Positions 37,766-47,806 are shown, numbered from the stretch's first letter. The stretch: DNA of 64,000 nt from Methylomonas sp. 11b (GCF_000515215.1 NZ_KI911557.1:744001-808000); one strand, 5' to 3'. The notes: generated by a model not told the origin, from the letters alone. A program made the numbers and translations.

Positions 37766-38422
37766 TTACCGAACCAAAAGTTTATAGGTTTGCTCCACCA
37801 TTTTAGTTAAGCCACGCTCCTTAAAGTGCAGCTCGGTCGCTAAAGCATCGTCGCTGGTCAGCAATTCGACTTCACACCAGTGGCTGTATAAACGCTCAAC
37901 TTCATCGGCTTGTACGCTAAACGGCGGCCCAGGCATTTCGTGCTGGGGATAATCGAACGCTATCAGCAACATTTGCACGTTGGTCGGCAAGAGAGAGGAC
38001 AGTTTCATGACGTAATCGATGCGCATATCCGGCGGCAAGGCCACCAGCGCCGCCCTATCGTACACCGCGTCAAACTCGCCGACGTCGGCAGTTTGCAATG
38101 CAAAAAAATCTCCGCAGAAAATCTGCAAGCCGTCCACCTCGCTGACCCAAAAATCGCCTTGGCGCCGCACGGTCGGCTGCAAATTGTTATCGGCGAAAAA
38201 CGACTCGACAGCCAGCGGGCTTAATTCCACACCCACCACCTGATAACCCATGGCCAATAGCCAGAGCAAATCTTTACTCTTACCGCACAGAGGCACAAAC
38301 ACCCGCGCTTTATCTGGGATAGACAAGCGCGGCCAATGCGTTTGAAGAATGGGGTTGAACTCATGCTTATGAAAACCAATTTGGTTCTGCTGCCAACGCT
38401 GATGCCAGAAATCATGATCCAT
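37766..38422 (-). CDS. tpm: Thiopurine S-methyltransferase
   Basis: I chose the ATG at 38422 (MDHDFWHQRWQQNQIGFH), which gives 218 residues, close to the family's usual 215-220. The sequence contains the N-terminal FWHQRWQQNQIGFH motif, VFVPLCGKSKDLLWLL (SAM-binding motif I) near residue 50, and AVYDRAALVALPPDMR near residue 125, all typical of bacterial thiopurine methyltransferases. It transfers methyl from S-adenosylmethionine to thiol, selenium or tellurium substrates. It stands alone, with the cyd-operon promoter region at its 3' side. Confidence 0.93.
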   Translation of the reverse strand: MDHDFWHQRWQQNQIGFHKHEFNPILQTHWPRLSIPDKARVFVPLCGKSKDLLWLLAMGYQVVGVELSPLAVESFFADNNLQPTVRRQGDFWVSEVDGLQIFCGDFFALQTADVGEFDAVYDRAALVALPPDMRIDYVMKLSSLLPTNVQMLLIAFDYPQHEMPGPPFSVQADEVERLYSHWCEVELLTSDDALATELHFKERGLTKMVEQTYKLLVR

Positions 38423-38895
38423 AGCCTGCCCTCTCATTTGATTTTGCACGAACAGCCATTCTATTTGACTTGCCGGTTTGCTGCTCGGCATTATTAGTAG
38501 CGAAAAAGCGTATTTTTCGGCAATGGCGAAGCTGATAGCAATCAGCCCTTCATGTCCGCTGGCGCTGCTTGTCGATACTGAGTTTCGTATAGCGTTTCAC
38601 CGGTTAAAAAGCCACCTTGACCCGCCAATACCTTGGTCGCCAGCCATTCGGATTTATTCGTGGACGTTATTAACTCGCCCTTAATAACTATAAGCCGACG
38701 CAAGAACCCATGGACGTAGATCTAACAAATCGTGATACATTTCGATGCGTCGCGCGGTCAGGCGAACCGGAGCCGTTGCGAACGTTTCTTCTGCATTGGC
38801 AGGATAAGAAAAACCGGTTCAGCACACGCTGCCGAGCAAGTCATGCCGGCTTAACTCAGCAGTAGACAATTTTTAACCCATCACAAGGAATTTTT
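38423..38895. other. Intergenic region with a probable gene remnant
   Basis: On the minus strand, about 38670 down to 38500, two frames joined by a shift near 38553 read as sensible protein (EWLATKVLAGQGGFLTGETLYE, then GLIAISFAIAEKYAF). There is no start or complete frame, so it is likely a decayed gene fragment that I could not assign. The rest shows nothing else. Confidence 0.3.
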
Positions 38896-39327
38896 ATGGA
38901 ACGTCGCGATTTTATTCGATTGAGTGCCGCCGGTGCGGCGATTAGCGCCATTGCGCCAAGCCTGGCCCAAGCCGCGGAAGCCGGTAAACAACCTACACCG
39001 CCGGGCGATGTGTTTTACACCAAGGATGCGCAAGGCCGCTGGGCCGGCAAAGCCGCGACGCACCTGCCGGTAATTGAAGTCGTTAAAGCCGACGGCAAAG
39101 CCACCGTCAAAATCACGACGCCGCACGAAATGAAAGGCTATGAACATTACATTATCAAACATGTACTGCTGGATAAAGACTACAAATTCCTGAACGAGCG
39201 GATGTTTGATCCCAGCAAAGATCCGGCAGCCATTTCCGAATTCAGTCTGGCGGGATACTCAGGCACGGTCTACGCATTAAGCCAGTGCAACAAGCACGAT
39301 CTTTGGTTGAGCAGCGCCGAAGTCTAA
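38896..39327 (+). CDS. Tat-exported superoxide reductase-like (neelaredoxin-type) protein
   Basis: The 143-residue protein has a twin-arginine signal (ERRDFIRLSAAGAAISAIAP, cleavage near residue 27). The mature part carries the pattern expected for the class II superoxide reductase iron site: His in ATHLPVIEVV, His in TPHEMKGYEHYIIKH, and Cys plus His in the C-terminal CNKHDLW. That is the four-His, one-Cys centre. No desulforedoxin-type N-terminal iron domain is present. It would reduce superoxide to peroxide outside the cytoplasm. It stands alone in a 1-kb stretch. AAGGAA precedes the ATG. The family is likely, but its in vivo substrate is inferred. Confidence 0.72.
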   Translation: MERRDFIRLSAAGAAISAIAPSLAQAAEAGKQPTPPGDVFYTKDAQGRWAGKAATHLPVIEVVKADGKATVKITTPHEMKGYEHYIIKHVLLDKDYKFLNERMFDPSKDPAAISEFSLAGYSGTVYALSQCNKHDLWLSSAEV

Positions 39328-39466
39328 AAAGTTCACCAGCGATGACAGGGAAGTTATCGCGAATTTCCGGCTGATAGCACTATTTGCCTATCCTATTCAC
39401 TAAGCGGTTGTCATCTGCAAATTGGGACGATTAAATATCCGCTAATTTAATCGCCTTCAAAAAACC
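39328..39466. other. Short intergenic region
   Basis: No gene, clear promoter or terminator was seen between the superoxide reductase-like gene and the next operon. Confidence 0.5.
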
Positions 39467-39958
39467 ATGCGCCCCGATCAGGCCATCAACCTCAACCCTA
39501 TCGCCGATTTCCTGCACGCGCCGGTAGCCATCGATGTAGCCGGCGCCAGCCCGAGCAATCGCCCCTTGCTGACTCGCGGATTAGGCTGCCGGGTTTTGGA
39601 TGAAGGCCGGCAATTATGCGTTTTCGTGTCGCAGCCTAGGTCCAAGGCTTTACTTGATACGTTGCAAATTGGCTCGCGGATCGCGGCGGTATTTTGTTTA
39701 CCGTCCACCGAACAAGCGATCCAAATTAAAGGTTTAATTACCGACATCAGACCTTTGACCGCCGCGGAACAAGAAACGCTATCCGCCTGCCAACACGGCT
39801 TTGCCGCCGCAATAGCCTGTCTGGGTTATAGCGCCGAGTTCAGCGCCAATTATCGATATGCCGCGGATTGCGTGTCCTTAATCATCACGCCCCACGACAT
39901 TTACGAACAAACGCCTGGCCCGTTAGCCGGCAGCCGCCTGAGTCGACCCGTTTCATGA
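39467..39958 (+). CDS. Pyridoxamine 5'-phosphate oxidase-like FMN-barrel protein
   Basis: The 163-residue protein looks like a small split beta-barrel of the PNPOx-like group. GCRVLDEGRQLCVFVSQPRSKALLDTL and RIAAVFCLPSTEQAIQIKGLI are barrel strands often found in this family. It has no further domain. Its stop overlaps the start of the next gene (ATGA), which begins with a similar barrel, so the two probably act together. The cofactor (FMN, F420 or haem) and substrate are unknown. Confidence 0.6.
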   Translation: MRPDQAINLNPIADFLHAPVAIDVAGASPSNRPLLTRGLGCRVLDEGRQLCVFVSQPRSKALLDTLQIGSRIAAVFCLPSTEQAIQIKGLITDIRPLTAAEQETLSACQHGFAAAIACLGYSAEFSANYRYAADCVSLIITPHDIYEQTPGPLAGSRLSRPVS

Positions 39959-41298
39959 GCCCGACGCTAGAAACATTACGCCCTTGTTTTGAAGGCGCGA
40001 TACCGGCGGCGCTGGCCACTTGCGCGACTGACGGCACCCCCAACGTGGCATATTTGTCTCAAGTGCAATATGTCGATGCCACGCATCTGGCGCTGACTTT
40101 TCAATTTTTTAATAAAACCCGCGCCAACATCCTGGCAAATCCCCATGCCAGCTTGTGCGTGACCGATCCATTCACGGCCACCAGTTACCGGCTGGCAATC
40201 CGGTATTTACGCACCGAAACAGCCGGCCCCTTGTTCGAAGTCATGCGCGCGAAGCTATCGGGTATCGCCGCACACACCGGGATGACCGAGGTGTTTCGCT
40301 TACTGGGCGCGGATGTTTATCAGGTACTGAACATAGAACTGCTGGTTGGGCCGACGCCGCTACCGGCACCGCCCAGGCCCAAGCTGCTGCCGTTCTTACG
40401 CCGAGCGACCGCGCAACTCAATCGCTGTGTCGATCTGGACAGCCTGCTCGGCGCGACGCTAAACACGCTGACCGAGGATTTCGGGATCGCTCACGTCATG
40501 CTATTGCTGCACGACGAAACCCGCGCCTGTCTGTATACCGTCGCCAGCAGCGGTTACGACGTCGCCGGGATAGGTTCGGAAATTGCGCTGGGCCACGGCG
40601 TGATCGGCATTGCCGCTCGCGAGCGCACCGCGATCCGGATCGCCCACATGACTCAGGAATACGGCTACGGCAAGGCAGTGCGCGAACAAATGGAGCGTAT
40701 CGGCCTAACCGGCCAGTTGGAAACGGCCATCCCGATGCCGGGCATCGCTGAAAGTCGCAGCCAAATGGCGATTCCATTGCTTTTGGCTCAACGGCTGTTG
40801 GGGGTAATTTATGTCGAAAGCCCTGAAGACCTGGCTTTTGGCTATGACGAGGAAGATGCGCTGACAGTACTGGCCGACCATTTGGCCGCGTCGATGCAAG
40901 TTCTCGCGGGCGCAGAGTCATGCCTTGATGCGGACGTGGCTATCGACTCGCCGCCGCCTACGGTGCCGCAAGATTCGCTATTGCAAGTTCGCCATTTTCC
41001 GCGCGATCACAGCGTGTTTGTGGACGATTCATATCTGATCAAAGGCGTGGCCGGCGCGATTCTGTGGCACTTGCTGCGGTGCCATCAAGAAACCGGCCGC
41101 AGCCAATTCAGCAACCGGGAGTTGCGTTTACAAGCTGAGTTGGGCTTGCCTGAGATCGCGGATAATCTGGAGACCCGCCTGGTCTTGTTAAAACGCCGAT
41201 TGGATGAACGCCAATGCGGTATTCGCCTGAAAAAGACCGGTCGCGGACAGTTCTGCCTCCAGGTGGATAATCGCTTGTCCTTGGATGAAGCCAGTTAA
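39955..41298 (+). CDS. FMN-barrel and GAF domain fusion protein
   Basis: The start is the ATG at 39955, which overlaps the preceding stop; an apparent upstream extension lies within the previous gene. The 447-residue protein has a PNPOx-like barrel (about residues 1-125, with IPAALATCATDGTPNVAYLSQ, a classic entry). A GAF domain follows (about 150-325) with the PMPGIAESRSQMAIPLL core and ERLLGVIY-type strand (QRLLGVIYVES). A basic C-terminal domain (about 350-440, FPRDHSVFVDDSYLIKGVAG) may be a winged-helix-like output. A redox or ligand sensor is likely. Coupling to the preceding single-barrel protein supports a two-protein system. Confidence 0.72.
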   Translation: MSPTLETLRPCFEGAIPAALATCATDGTPNVAYLSQVQYVDATHLALTFQFFNKTRANILANPHASLCVTDPFTATSYRLAIRYLRTETAGPLFEVMRAKLSGIAAHTGMTEVFRLLGADVYQVLNIELLVGPTPLPAPPRPKLLPFLRRATAQLNRCVDLDSLLGATLNTLTEDFGIAHVMLLLHDETRACLYTVASSGYDVAGIGSEIALGHGVIGIAARERTAIRIAHMTQEYGYGKAVREQMERIGLTGQLETAIPMPGIAESRSQMAIPLLLAQRLLGVIYVESPEDLAFGYDEEDALTVLADHLAASMQVLAGAESCLDADVAIDSPPPTVPQDSLLQVRHFPRDHSVFVDDSYLIKGVAGAILWHLLRCHQETGRSQFSNRELRLQAELGLPEIADNLETRLVLLKRRLDERQCGIRLKKTGRGQFCLQVDNRLSLDEAS

Positions 41299-41445
41299 TT
41301 GCTTTACGCCCAGCCGCCGTAACATAGCTACCCCGGCATTAGCGAATTAGTGATTTTTTAAGATTTCATGCCGGTTTTCTTAACAGTGTTCGGTCGGTTT
41401 TCTAGCTAAACTGGCGCCGTTTTCAATTTCACAGATAATAATTTT

Positions 41446-41823
41446 ATGGCAATCAACTTTATCCGCATCGCCGTGGTTTACGCGATCATTGGTATAGGCA
41501 TCGGCATTTACATGGCTGCCAGCCATTCTTTTCTACAACGCGACACTCACGCGCACGCCAATCTGCTGGGCTGGGTGTCCTTGGCACTATCGGGACTGAT
41601 CTACCAAGTCTTCCCGGCCCTGGGCAACCATGTTCTAGCCAAAGCGCATTTCTGGCTGCATAACCTCGGCTTGCCTGTCACCATCGTCGGGATAGCATTG
41701 TTGTACGATGGCAACCCGGCCGTAGGCGAACCGCTGGCCGGCATCGGTTCCAGCGTGGTTGCTTTGGGATTTCTGGCCTTGCTGTTCAATGTATTTAGAA
41801 CACCGCTATCGGATCAGGTTTAA
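41446..41823 (+). CDS. Small four-helix membrane protein, oxidase-subunit-like
   Basis: The 125-residue protein has four membrane segments. The second contains THAHANLLGWVSLALSGLIYQVFP and the third contains KAHFWLHNLGLPVTIVG, with histidines placed as in the haem-copper oxidase subunit I family. Proteins like this are sometimes annotated as cytochrome c oxidase-like. It is far too short to be a complete oxidase. It overlaps the end of the next gene on the other strand by 18 bp, so the two genes converge. Confidence 0.6.
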   Translation: MAINFIRIAVVYAIIGIGIGIYMAASHSFLQRDTHAHANLLGWVSLALSGLIYQVFPALGNHVLAKAHFWLHNLGLPVTIVGIALLYDGNPAVGEPLAGIGSSVVALGFLALLFNVFRTPLSDQV

Positions 41824-42402
41824 GTACGAGTAATCCTCGCTGTTATCGATGTCCAGTTCCGCTTCCGGCAACGGGATTTTTACCAAGTGGCTATCGAGCT
41901 TAGCCAATAGCGACTTGGCCCCGCGATCGCCAGTCAAGCTTGCGAGCTGTTGAAAAAATTCGGCCGGAAACACGGCCGGCACGCCAAACGACTCCGCGTA
42001 CTGACTCGCCACAATACTTTCCGTCGCCTGCTGCCAAGCCCGCAGCAGGTTTTGCAGATGCGCGGCGTTAATCAGGGGTTGATCGCACAGCATCAATAAC
42101 ACCGCGCCGGCCGTGGCCGGCAAGGCTTCGATACCTGCTCGAATCGAACCGGCCATGCCGTCCGCCCAGTCCGGATTCAGTACCACACTGACGCCGTTCA
42201 GATCGATAGCGGTGGTTATCGCCTCGGCATTTGCGCCCAACACCACGACGATCCGCTCGGCCAAAACGGATTGCGCGTTGGCAAGCGCATGCGCCAGTAA
42301 TGGACGGTCTTGCCAGATCAGTAATTGCTTGGGGCTACCCATTCGGCTGGAAGCGCCCGCCGCCAGGATCACCGCATAGACATGATCAATGGCTGCATTC
42401 AT
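41806..42402 (-). CDS. MobA/MocA-like molybdenum cofactor nucleotidyltransferase
   Basis: Choosing the ATG at 42402 gives 198 residues (an upstream ATG at 42423 is inside xdhC). The start AVILAAGASSRMGSPKQLL is the nucleotidyltransferase signature of MobA, MocA and IspD-type enzymes. LMLCDQPLINAAHL and GVPAVFPAEFFQQL follow, typical of MocA/NboR-type proteins that transfer CMP to molybdopterin for hydroxylases. It follows xdhC by an overlap and shares its operon with the Mo-hydroxylase subunits. This supports maturation of the cytosine dinucleotide form of the cofactor. Confidence 0.85.
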   Translation of the reverse strand: MNAAIDHVYAVILAAGASSRMGSPKQLLIWQDRPLLAHALANAQSVLAERIVVVLGANAEAITTAIDLNGVSVVLNPDWADGMAGSIRAGIEALPATAGAVLLMLCDQPLINAAHLQNLLRAWQQATESIVASQYAESFGVPAVFPAEFFQQLASLTGDRGAKSLLAKLDSHLVKIPLPEAELDIDNSEDYSYLNLIR

Positions 42403-43504
42403 GCTTGCTGGAGACGACTTCATTGCCTAGTTGCAAGCCGCTACGGCCGTTGAGCTGCGCATGGATGCCGGCCACAATAGACAGCGCGATCTCTTCCGGG
42501 GTTTGCGCGCCGATGTCCAATCCCACCGGGCCGAATACCCGCTCGTTGATTAGCGCGGCATCCTCGCCCAAGCTTTGCAGTAACCGTTGCTTGCGATGCG
42601 CCGGCCCCAGCAAACCGATAAACGGTACCCGGCAATGGACGATGGCTTGCAAGTAGCGTTGGTCGTATTCAATGTTGTGGGTCATCATCATGATGGCATT
42701 GAAGCGATTTAAATCCAGCTGCTCCGCCACCTGTTCAGGGGTCAGATGCAATAATTGATCAGCCAACGGAAAACGCTCGGGTTTGATGTGCGCGGGACGG
42801 TGGTCGACCAAGGTCACTCGCCACCCTACGGATTTGGCGCAGTTCAGCAGCGGTATCGCGTCGGCACCGGCGCCGAATATCAGCAACTGCCAAGGCGGCT
42901 GCACTGGGTCGTAAAAGGCTTTGATCTCCTGGCCGTCAAGCAGATGGGTTTCGATACGCGGTTTTTGTTGCAAGGCCGTTTGCAGTGCCGCTGTGGCAAA
43001 GGGAAACGGCGCGCTGGGCAAGATCGGTTGCTCGCCGACGATGGCGGCCGGCAGGAACTGGCTGCGGCCGGCCGGAAAATCCGAGTGCCCGGAATCGAAC
43101 ACTGTCACCAATACCCCATGAGCTTGGACTTCGGCGGCTTCGACCAACTGACTCAAAGGACTAAAATCCTGCTCGGCTGTTAATAATTGCAGCAACACCC
43201 TAACCGCGCCGTTACAACCGAGACCCAAACCCCAGATTGCGTCTTCCCCGGAACGCATGTCGTAAAACAGCGTTTTGGCTTCGCCGGTTGCAAACACCGA
43301 AGCGGCCTGCTCCACCAGATCCCTTTCAAAGCATCCGCCGCCCAGCAAACCGACCAACTCGCCGGTCTGGGTAATCAGCATCCGCGCGCCGGCCTTTTGA
43401 TATGTCGAGCCAAAGGTTTCGATAATGGTCGCCAGCACGCTGTCTTCCTGGTCGCGTTGCAGTCGCCGATAGGCTTCTTGCAGATGATTGATGTGATTGG
43501 CCAT
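42386..43504 (-). CDS. XdhC family molybdenum hydroxylase maturation protein
   Basis: The 372-residue protein has the two XdhC domains. The N-terminal part has VLATIIETFGSTYQKAGARMLI and GLLGGGCFERDLVEQA, while the C-terminal Rossmann-like part has LLIFGAGADAIPLLNCAKSVGW, then MMMTHNIEYDQRYLQAIV and IGLLGPAHRKQRLLQSLGE. XdhC proteins bind molybdenum cofactor and help insert it into xanthine dehydrogenase-type enzymes, often with sulfuration. It overlaps the MocA-like gene and follows the Mo-binding subunit by 43 bp. Confidence 0.92.
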   Translation of the reverse strand: MANHINHLQEAYRRLQRDQEDSVLATIIETFGSTYQKAGARMLITQTGELVGLLGGGCFERDLVEQAASVFATGEAKTLFYDMRSGEDAIWGLGLGCNGAVRVLLQLLTAEQDFSPLSQLVEAAEVQAHGVLVTVFDSGHSDFPAGRSQFLPAAIVGEQPILPSAPFPFATAALQTALQQKPRIETHLLDGQEIKAFYDPVQPPWQLLIFGAGADAIPLLNCAKSVGWRVTLVDHRPAHIKPERFPLADQLLHLTPEQVAEQLDLNRFNAIMMMTHNIEYDQRYLQAIVHCRVPFIGLLGPAHRKQRLLQSLGEDAALINERVFGPVGLDIGAQTPEEIALSIVAGIHAQLNGRSGLQLGNEVVSSKHECSH

Positions 43505-43547
43505 GGCTTACTCGCTTGCGGGTATGCCGACGATTGTACTAGCCATA

Positions 43548-45800
43548 TCAACTCCAGCTCAAATCGGTGCGCAGCAAGGGCAATTGCCGAACCCGCACAC
43601 CGGTGGCGGCGAAGATCGCATTGCACACAGCCGGCGCCAATGGCGGCAGCGCCGGTTCGCCTAGGCCGGTGACCGGATATTCGGTTTTCAGAAAATGCAC
43701 ATCCACCTGGGTTGGCGCATCGGCAATGCGGATCATCGGATAATCCCCAAAGTTGCTCTGGACGATGCGGCCTTTTTCGATGTTCAATTCCTGGAACATC
43801 AAGGCCCCCAGACCATCGACCACCGAACCCTGCACCTGATTTTCCGCGCCGCTAAGATTGACGATTTGCGCGCCGATGTCGGTGACGACCACGACTCTAT
43901 CGACTTTAAGCTTGCCGTCTTTGGATACCGTGACTTCGGCGACTTGGGCAATGTAACCCAGATGGCTAAAATGAAAAGCGATGCCCTGCCCTTGGCCACG
44001 TGGGAGAGTTTTTTTGCCCCATTCGGCCTTTTCCGCGACGTGCTGCAACACATGCTTCATCCGGTTGACATCGTAAGGGATACCTTGCTGGCCGGTGCCA
44101 GGAATAAAGCCTTTATCGCCCAAGATTTCTAATCGAAACTCTAGCGAATCGCGACCGGCGGCATGCGCCAGTTCGTCGATAAAACTATGAAATACCCACG
44201 CGAACACATTACTGCGTGGCGCGCGCCATGGCCCCATCGGAATATTGCACTCTAGCGGCGTTTGCTCCAACAGGCAGTTTTCCACCCACCGGCCAGGAAA
44301 TTCGTCGCCAGACAGATTGGCGCCACTGCCCAGTTCCAGGGTTTCCTTGCCATCCTTGAACACTTTATGGGCAAAGGTGACGAAATGGTTATGCCAGGCG
44401 ATTAGCTTGCCTTTGTCGTCCAGGCCGCCTTTTAGAAAGTGAAAGCCGCCGGCGCGGAATTGGTCATGTTGCAAATCGTCTTCGCGGGTCCAGGTTAGTT
44501 TGACCGGTACGCCGATTTGCTTGGCGATTGCCGCCGATTCGATGATGTAATCCGGGATCAGACGTCGACCGAAACCGCCACCACTGCGGGTAATATGCAG
44601 GATGATTTTCTCCTTGGGAATCCCCAAGGTTTCGGTAACGATCTTCTGCCCGGTTTCTGGGTTTTGAGTGGGTGCCCAAATCTCGATGCCGCCGTCCTTG
44701 AACCAGGCCGTGCAATTTTGCGGCTCGATACTGGCGTGAGAAATGAAAGGATAGACGTAGGCCGCTTCAACGGTTTTGTCCGCATCCTCTAAAGCTTGCT
44801 TCGCGTTGCCGTCGTTACGCAACACTTCGCTGCCGGCCTGTTCTGATAACTCCTTGGCTTTGGCACTAAAGCCAGCCCAGCTTTGCGCGGATGCAGGTCC
44901 TTCGTCCCAAACCACTTCCAGTTGCTTGCGTGCGGTGAACGCCGCCCAGGTAGAATCGGCGACGATCGCCACACCCGGCAACAAGCCTTTCAAGCTGGTT
45001 CCGCCCTCAACGACAAAGACATGTTTTACGCCGGGGAGTAATTTGATTTTGTCCAGATTGGCGCTGACGATCTTACCGCCAAACGCCGGACATTTTTGAT
45101 AGGTCGCATACAACATACCGGGCAATTGCACATCTATGCCGAACAAAGGCTTACCGGTGACAACGGCCGGATTATCTACGCCGCCAATTCGGGTACCCAG
45201 TAATTTATAGTCTTTAGGGTCTTTCAATTTCACCGATTCCGGCGCAGGCACCGGAATCGATACCGCCTTTTCCACCAGTTGACCGTAGCTAAGCTGTTTA
45301 CCGCTGGCCGGATGATGCACTGCACTATCCTTGGCAACCAGTTCAGCGGCAGGCACCCGCAAGAGTTCGGCGGCCGCCAGGATCAGCATGGTTCTGGCCG
45401 TAGCGCCTAGCTTATGAAACTCCTGATAATTAGTCGGCGTGGAGCGCGAACCGCCGGCGCTTTGGCTACCGTAAATCGGGTCCAGATCGCCCTGCACGAT
45501 TTGCACATCCAGCCAGTTCACTTCCAGCTCTTCGGCAATCACCATCGGTAGCGAGGTTTTGATGCCCTGGCCTATCTCCGGCTGCTTGCTGATCAAAGTC
45601 ACTTTGCCGGTCGGCGCGATGTGGATAAAGGCGTTGGGTTTAAACACGCTGCTTTCCGCAATGGTGGACGGCTTGGCAACCCGCTTGGCGGCGCTATCGG
45701 CGACATTCAGATAAAAACCCAGCACCAAGCCGCCGCCGGCCAGCGTGGACTTGCGCAAAAAATCGCGGCGGCTAGCATTTTCCAATTCGTATTCGTTCAT
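43548..45800 (-). CDS. Molybdopterin-binding hydroxylase subunit, isoquinoline 1-oxidoreductase type
   Basis: The 750-residue protein has an N-terminal twin-arginine motif ([20 protein letters not shown]), and a duplicated Mo-binding architecture with [22 protein letters not shown] in the first part. Cofactor-contact motifs include [15 protein letters not shown] near residue 405 and [16 protein letters not shown] near residue 525. The C-terminal catalytic-loop Glu is in [15 protein letters not shown] near residue 720. This resembles IorB-type subunits, which are exported with their iron-sulfur partner. It overlaps that partner by 4 bp. The substrate (an aldehyde or N-heterocycle) is unknown. 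Confidence 0.9.
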   Translation of the reverse strand: MNEYELENASRRDFLRKSTLAGGGLVLGFYLNVADSAAKRVAKPSTIAESSVFKPNAFIHIAPTGKVTLISKQPEIGQGIKTSLPMVIAEELEVNWLDVQIVQGDLDPIYGSQSAGGSRSTPTNYQEFHKLGATARTMLILAAAELLRVPAAELVAKDSAVHHPASGKQLSYGQLVEKAVSIPVPAPESVKLKDPKDYKLLGTRIGGVDNPAVVTGKPLFGIDVQLPGMLYATYQKCPAFGGKIVSANLDKIKLLPGVKHVFVVEGGTSLKGLLPGVAIVADSTWAAFTARKQLEVVWDEGPASAQSWAGFSAKAKELSEQAGSEVLRNDGNAKQALEDADKTVEAAYVYPFISHASIEPQNCTAWFKDGGIEIWAPTQNPETGQKIVTETLGIPKEKIILHITRSGGGFGRRLIPDYIIESAAIAKQIGVPVKLTWTREDDLQHDQFRAGGFHFLKGGLDDKGKLIAWHNHFVTFAHKVFKDGKETLELGSGANLSGDEFPGRWVENCLLEQTPLECNIPMGPWRAPRSNVFAWVFHSFIDELAHAAGRDSLEFRLEILGDKGFIPGTGQQGIPYDVNRMKHVLQHVAEKAEWGKKTLPRGQGQGIAFHFSHLGYIAQVAEVTVSKDGKLKVDRVVVVTDIGAQIVNLSGAENQVQGSVVDGLGALMFQELNIEKGRIVQSNFGDYPMIRIADAPTQVDVHFLKTEYPVTGLGEPALPPLAPAVCNAIFAATGVRVRQLPLLRTDLSWS

Positions 45801-46270
45801 ATCGACTCCTTGACAGCGAGTTCAGCGGCACGGTGAATGCCGGCACGTATCCTTAAATAAGTCCCGCAACGACAGAGATTGCCGGCCAGTTCGACATCGA
45901 TCTCGGCGTCGGTCGGACGGGGATTTTTTTTCAAAAGCGCAGCCGCAGTCATGATCTGCCCAGCCTGGCAATAACCGCATTGCGGCACATCCAGTTCCTG
46001 CCAGACTTTCTGCAAGGGGTGTTCGCCGCTGGGATGCAAGCCTTCTATGGTGGTGACCTGACTGGAGCCGACTTTGGCAATCGGCGTCAGACAAGCCCGG
46101 GTCGGCTGGCCGTCGATATGCACGGTACAGGCGCCGCACTGCCCAATCCCGCAGCCGAATTTGGTACCAACCAGATTGAGATGATCGCGCAGCACCCACA
46201 ACAAGGGCGTGTCCGGATTAACATCCACGGTCTTTTGCGTACCGTTGACGTTGACTGTGTATTTGCTCAT
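45797..46270 (-). CDS. (2Fe-2S)-binding subunit of a molybdenum hydroxylase
   Basis: The 157-residue protein has two [2Fe-2S] clusters. The plant-type cluster motif [15 protein letters not shown], with a later Cys in RACLTPI, lies near residues 38-60. The helical cluster has [10 protein letters not shown] near residue 97 and [13 protein letters not shown] near residue 133. It is the electron-transfer partner of the Mo-binding subunit encoded 4 bp downstream. It has no Tat signal itself and would be carried by its partner. The operon begins here. Confidence 0.94.
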   Translation of the reverse strand: MSKYTVNVNGTQKTVDVNPDTPLLWVLRDHLNLVGTKFGCGIGQCGACTVHIDGQPTRACLTPIAKVGSSQVTTIEGLHPSGEHPLQKVWQELDVPQCGYCQAGQIMTAAALLKKNPRPTDAEIDVELAGNLCRCGTYLRIRAGIHRAAELAVKESI

Positions 46271-46758
46271 AAGAATCGATTATTTGTTGGTTGTAATTAT
46301 GTGGAGCACGCTCGTAGCAGTCCACTGTGAAGCAATAATCGCACCGGATATGCTCGGCAGATACCTTTCAAATGTGCGCCTTATAAACGATTGAATATCA
46401 AGATGTTTATCCGGAAAATCGACTCTCCAGAAGAAAACAACCCGCTTATTGCAAGCTTACTTCCGCGTCAACAACCGCTAAGCAGCTGCTGTATCAACAT
46501 CTAATCAGCAACTTTTGCTGACCTACCAACACATCAATCACCGTTAAATCCATAAATTTCTTTGCAAACAACGAGTTAAAAACTGGCATATAAATTGAGT
46601 AAGTAATTAGGCGATATAGCAGATATTAAGGATTATCTCGTATTGTTAAAACCGCTAACTTTCTGAGTTTATTCAGACCTAAAAATCATAAATAAACTAT
46701 TGAGGTATTACTCGGTTTTAAATAGTGCCTTTAACTAAACATTTCCCAGGGGGATATT
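46271..46758. other. Intergenic region between two divergent genes
   Basis: No gene was found. The region holds both promoters but I saw no clear consensus for either. The AGGGGG site at 46748-46753 precedes the SmbP-like start. Confidence 0.4.
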
Positions 46759-47094
46759 ATGAAAACTACTGTAGCGCTGATTGCCAGTGCCTTATTAATT
46801 GCCAGCAGCGGCGTATTTGCTGAAGAACATGCTGCCGAATCGCTAAAACACGCGGAACATGCGGTAACTCATGGAAAAGCGGGCCATGCGGATCAATTGG
46901 TGGAGCACGCCGAAAAAGCCTTGGCTCACGTCGATAAAGCAGAAAGCGCCGCCACTGGCGAAGCCAAAGCGCACATTAGCGCAGGTAAAAAATCACTGGA
47001 AGAAACCATTGCGCATGGCAAACAAAACCACGCTGAAGTAGCGACCAAACATGCCGAAGAAGCCGTAGGTCACTTCAAGGCAGGTAATATTTAA
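46759..47094 (+). CDS. SmbP-like small metal-binding protein
   Basis: The 111-residue protein has a signal peptide (cleavage after VFA, about residue 21) and a mature helical part. It is built from repeats with the pattern HAE-(K/H)A..HG, e.g. LKHAEHAVTHGKAGHADQLVEHAEKALAH, with about a dozen histidines. This matches SmbP of Nitrosomonas europaea, a periplasmic protein binding copper and other metals. It lies 136 bp upstream of fae on the same strand. A role in copper handling suits a methanotroph, but the activity is inferred. Confidence 0.85.
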   Translation: MKTTVALIASALLIASSGVFAEEHAAESLKHAEHAVTHGKAGHADQLVEHAEKALAHVDKAESAATGEAKAHISAGKKSLEETIAHGKQNHAEVATKHAEEAVGHFKAGNI

Positions 47095-47230
47095 ACTACC
47101 GCAACGCAATATAAAACGGACAGAACGCAGCTAATCGGCTATTCCGGATAAATACCGTAGTGGCCGATTTTAGATATTCAATATTTCAAAAATATTACTT
47201 ACATTTATTTGTAAAAAAGGGACTATTAAA

Positions 47231-47746
47231 ATGGCAAAAATTACCAATTTGCGGGTTGGCGAATCCTTGGTAGGCGAAGGCAATGAAATCGCCCATATCG
47301 ATTTAATTATTGGCCCGCGCGGCTCCGCAGCGGAAACTGCTTTTGCAAACGCGCTGACCAACAACAAAGACGGTTTTTCCACTTTATTGGCGGTGGTAGC
47401 GCCTAACTTGTTGGTGAAACCGGCCACGATCTTGTTCAACAAAGTCACTATCAAAGGCTCAAAACAAGCGGTACAAATATTTGGACCGGCGCAACGCGCG
47501 GTCGCCATTGCAGTAGCGGAATCGGTTGAAGAAGGCATCATTCCCGCCGACGAAGCCGACGATTTGTTTATTTCCGTGGGCGTATTCATTCATTGGCTGG
47601 CCGAAGACGACGCCAAAATCGAAGAATACAACTACAAAGCCACCAAGGAAGCGATTGCTCGCGCTGTCGCCGGATTTCCAAGCGCTCAAGAAGTAATTGC
47701 CGCTAAAAAGGACGCTAAACATCCTTTCGCAACTAATAACGTTTAA
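47231..47746 (+). CDS. fae: Formaldehyde-activating enzyme (Fae)
   Basis: The 171-residue protein is a near-canonical Fae: [22 protein letters not shown] at the start, [20 protein letters not shown] and the [29 protein letters not shown] core follow, and [22 protein letters not shown] closes the catalytic part. The conserved catalytic His is in EIAHID. It condenses formaldehyde with tetrahydromethanopterin, the key entry step in the methylotrophic formaldehyde-oxidation pathway. A terminator follows it at 47807-47832, so it is probably the last gene of its unit. Confidence 0.98.
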   Translation: MAKITNLRVGESLVGEGNEIAHIDLIIGPRGSAAETAFANALTNNKDGFSTLLAVVAPNLLVKPATILFNKVTIKGSKQAVQIFGPAQRAVAIAVAESVEEGIIPADEADDLFISVGVFIHWLAEDDAKIEEYNYKATKEAIARAVAGFPSAQEVIAAKKDAKHPFATNNV

Positions 47747-47806
47747 CTTTTTAGTGTGCCAGATCAGAGCCGTTTTGATGTTTGCAATAGCAACACACAG
47801 CCGTTT

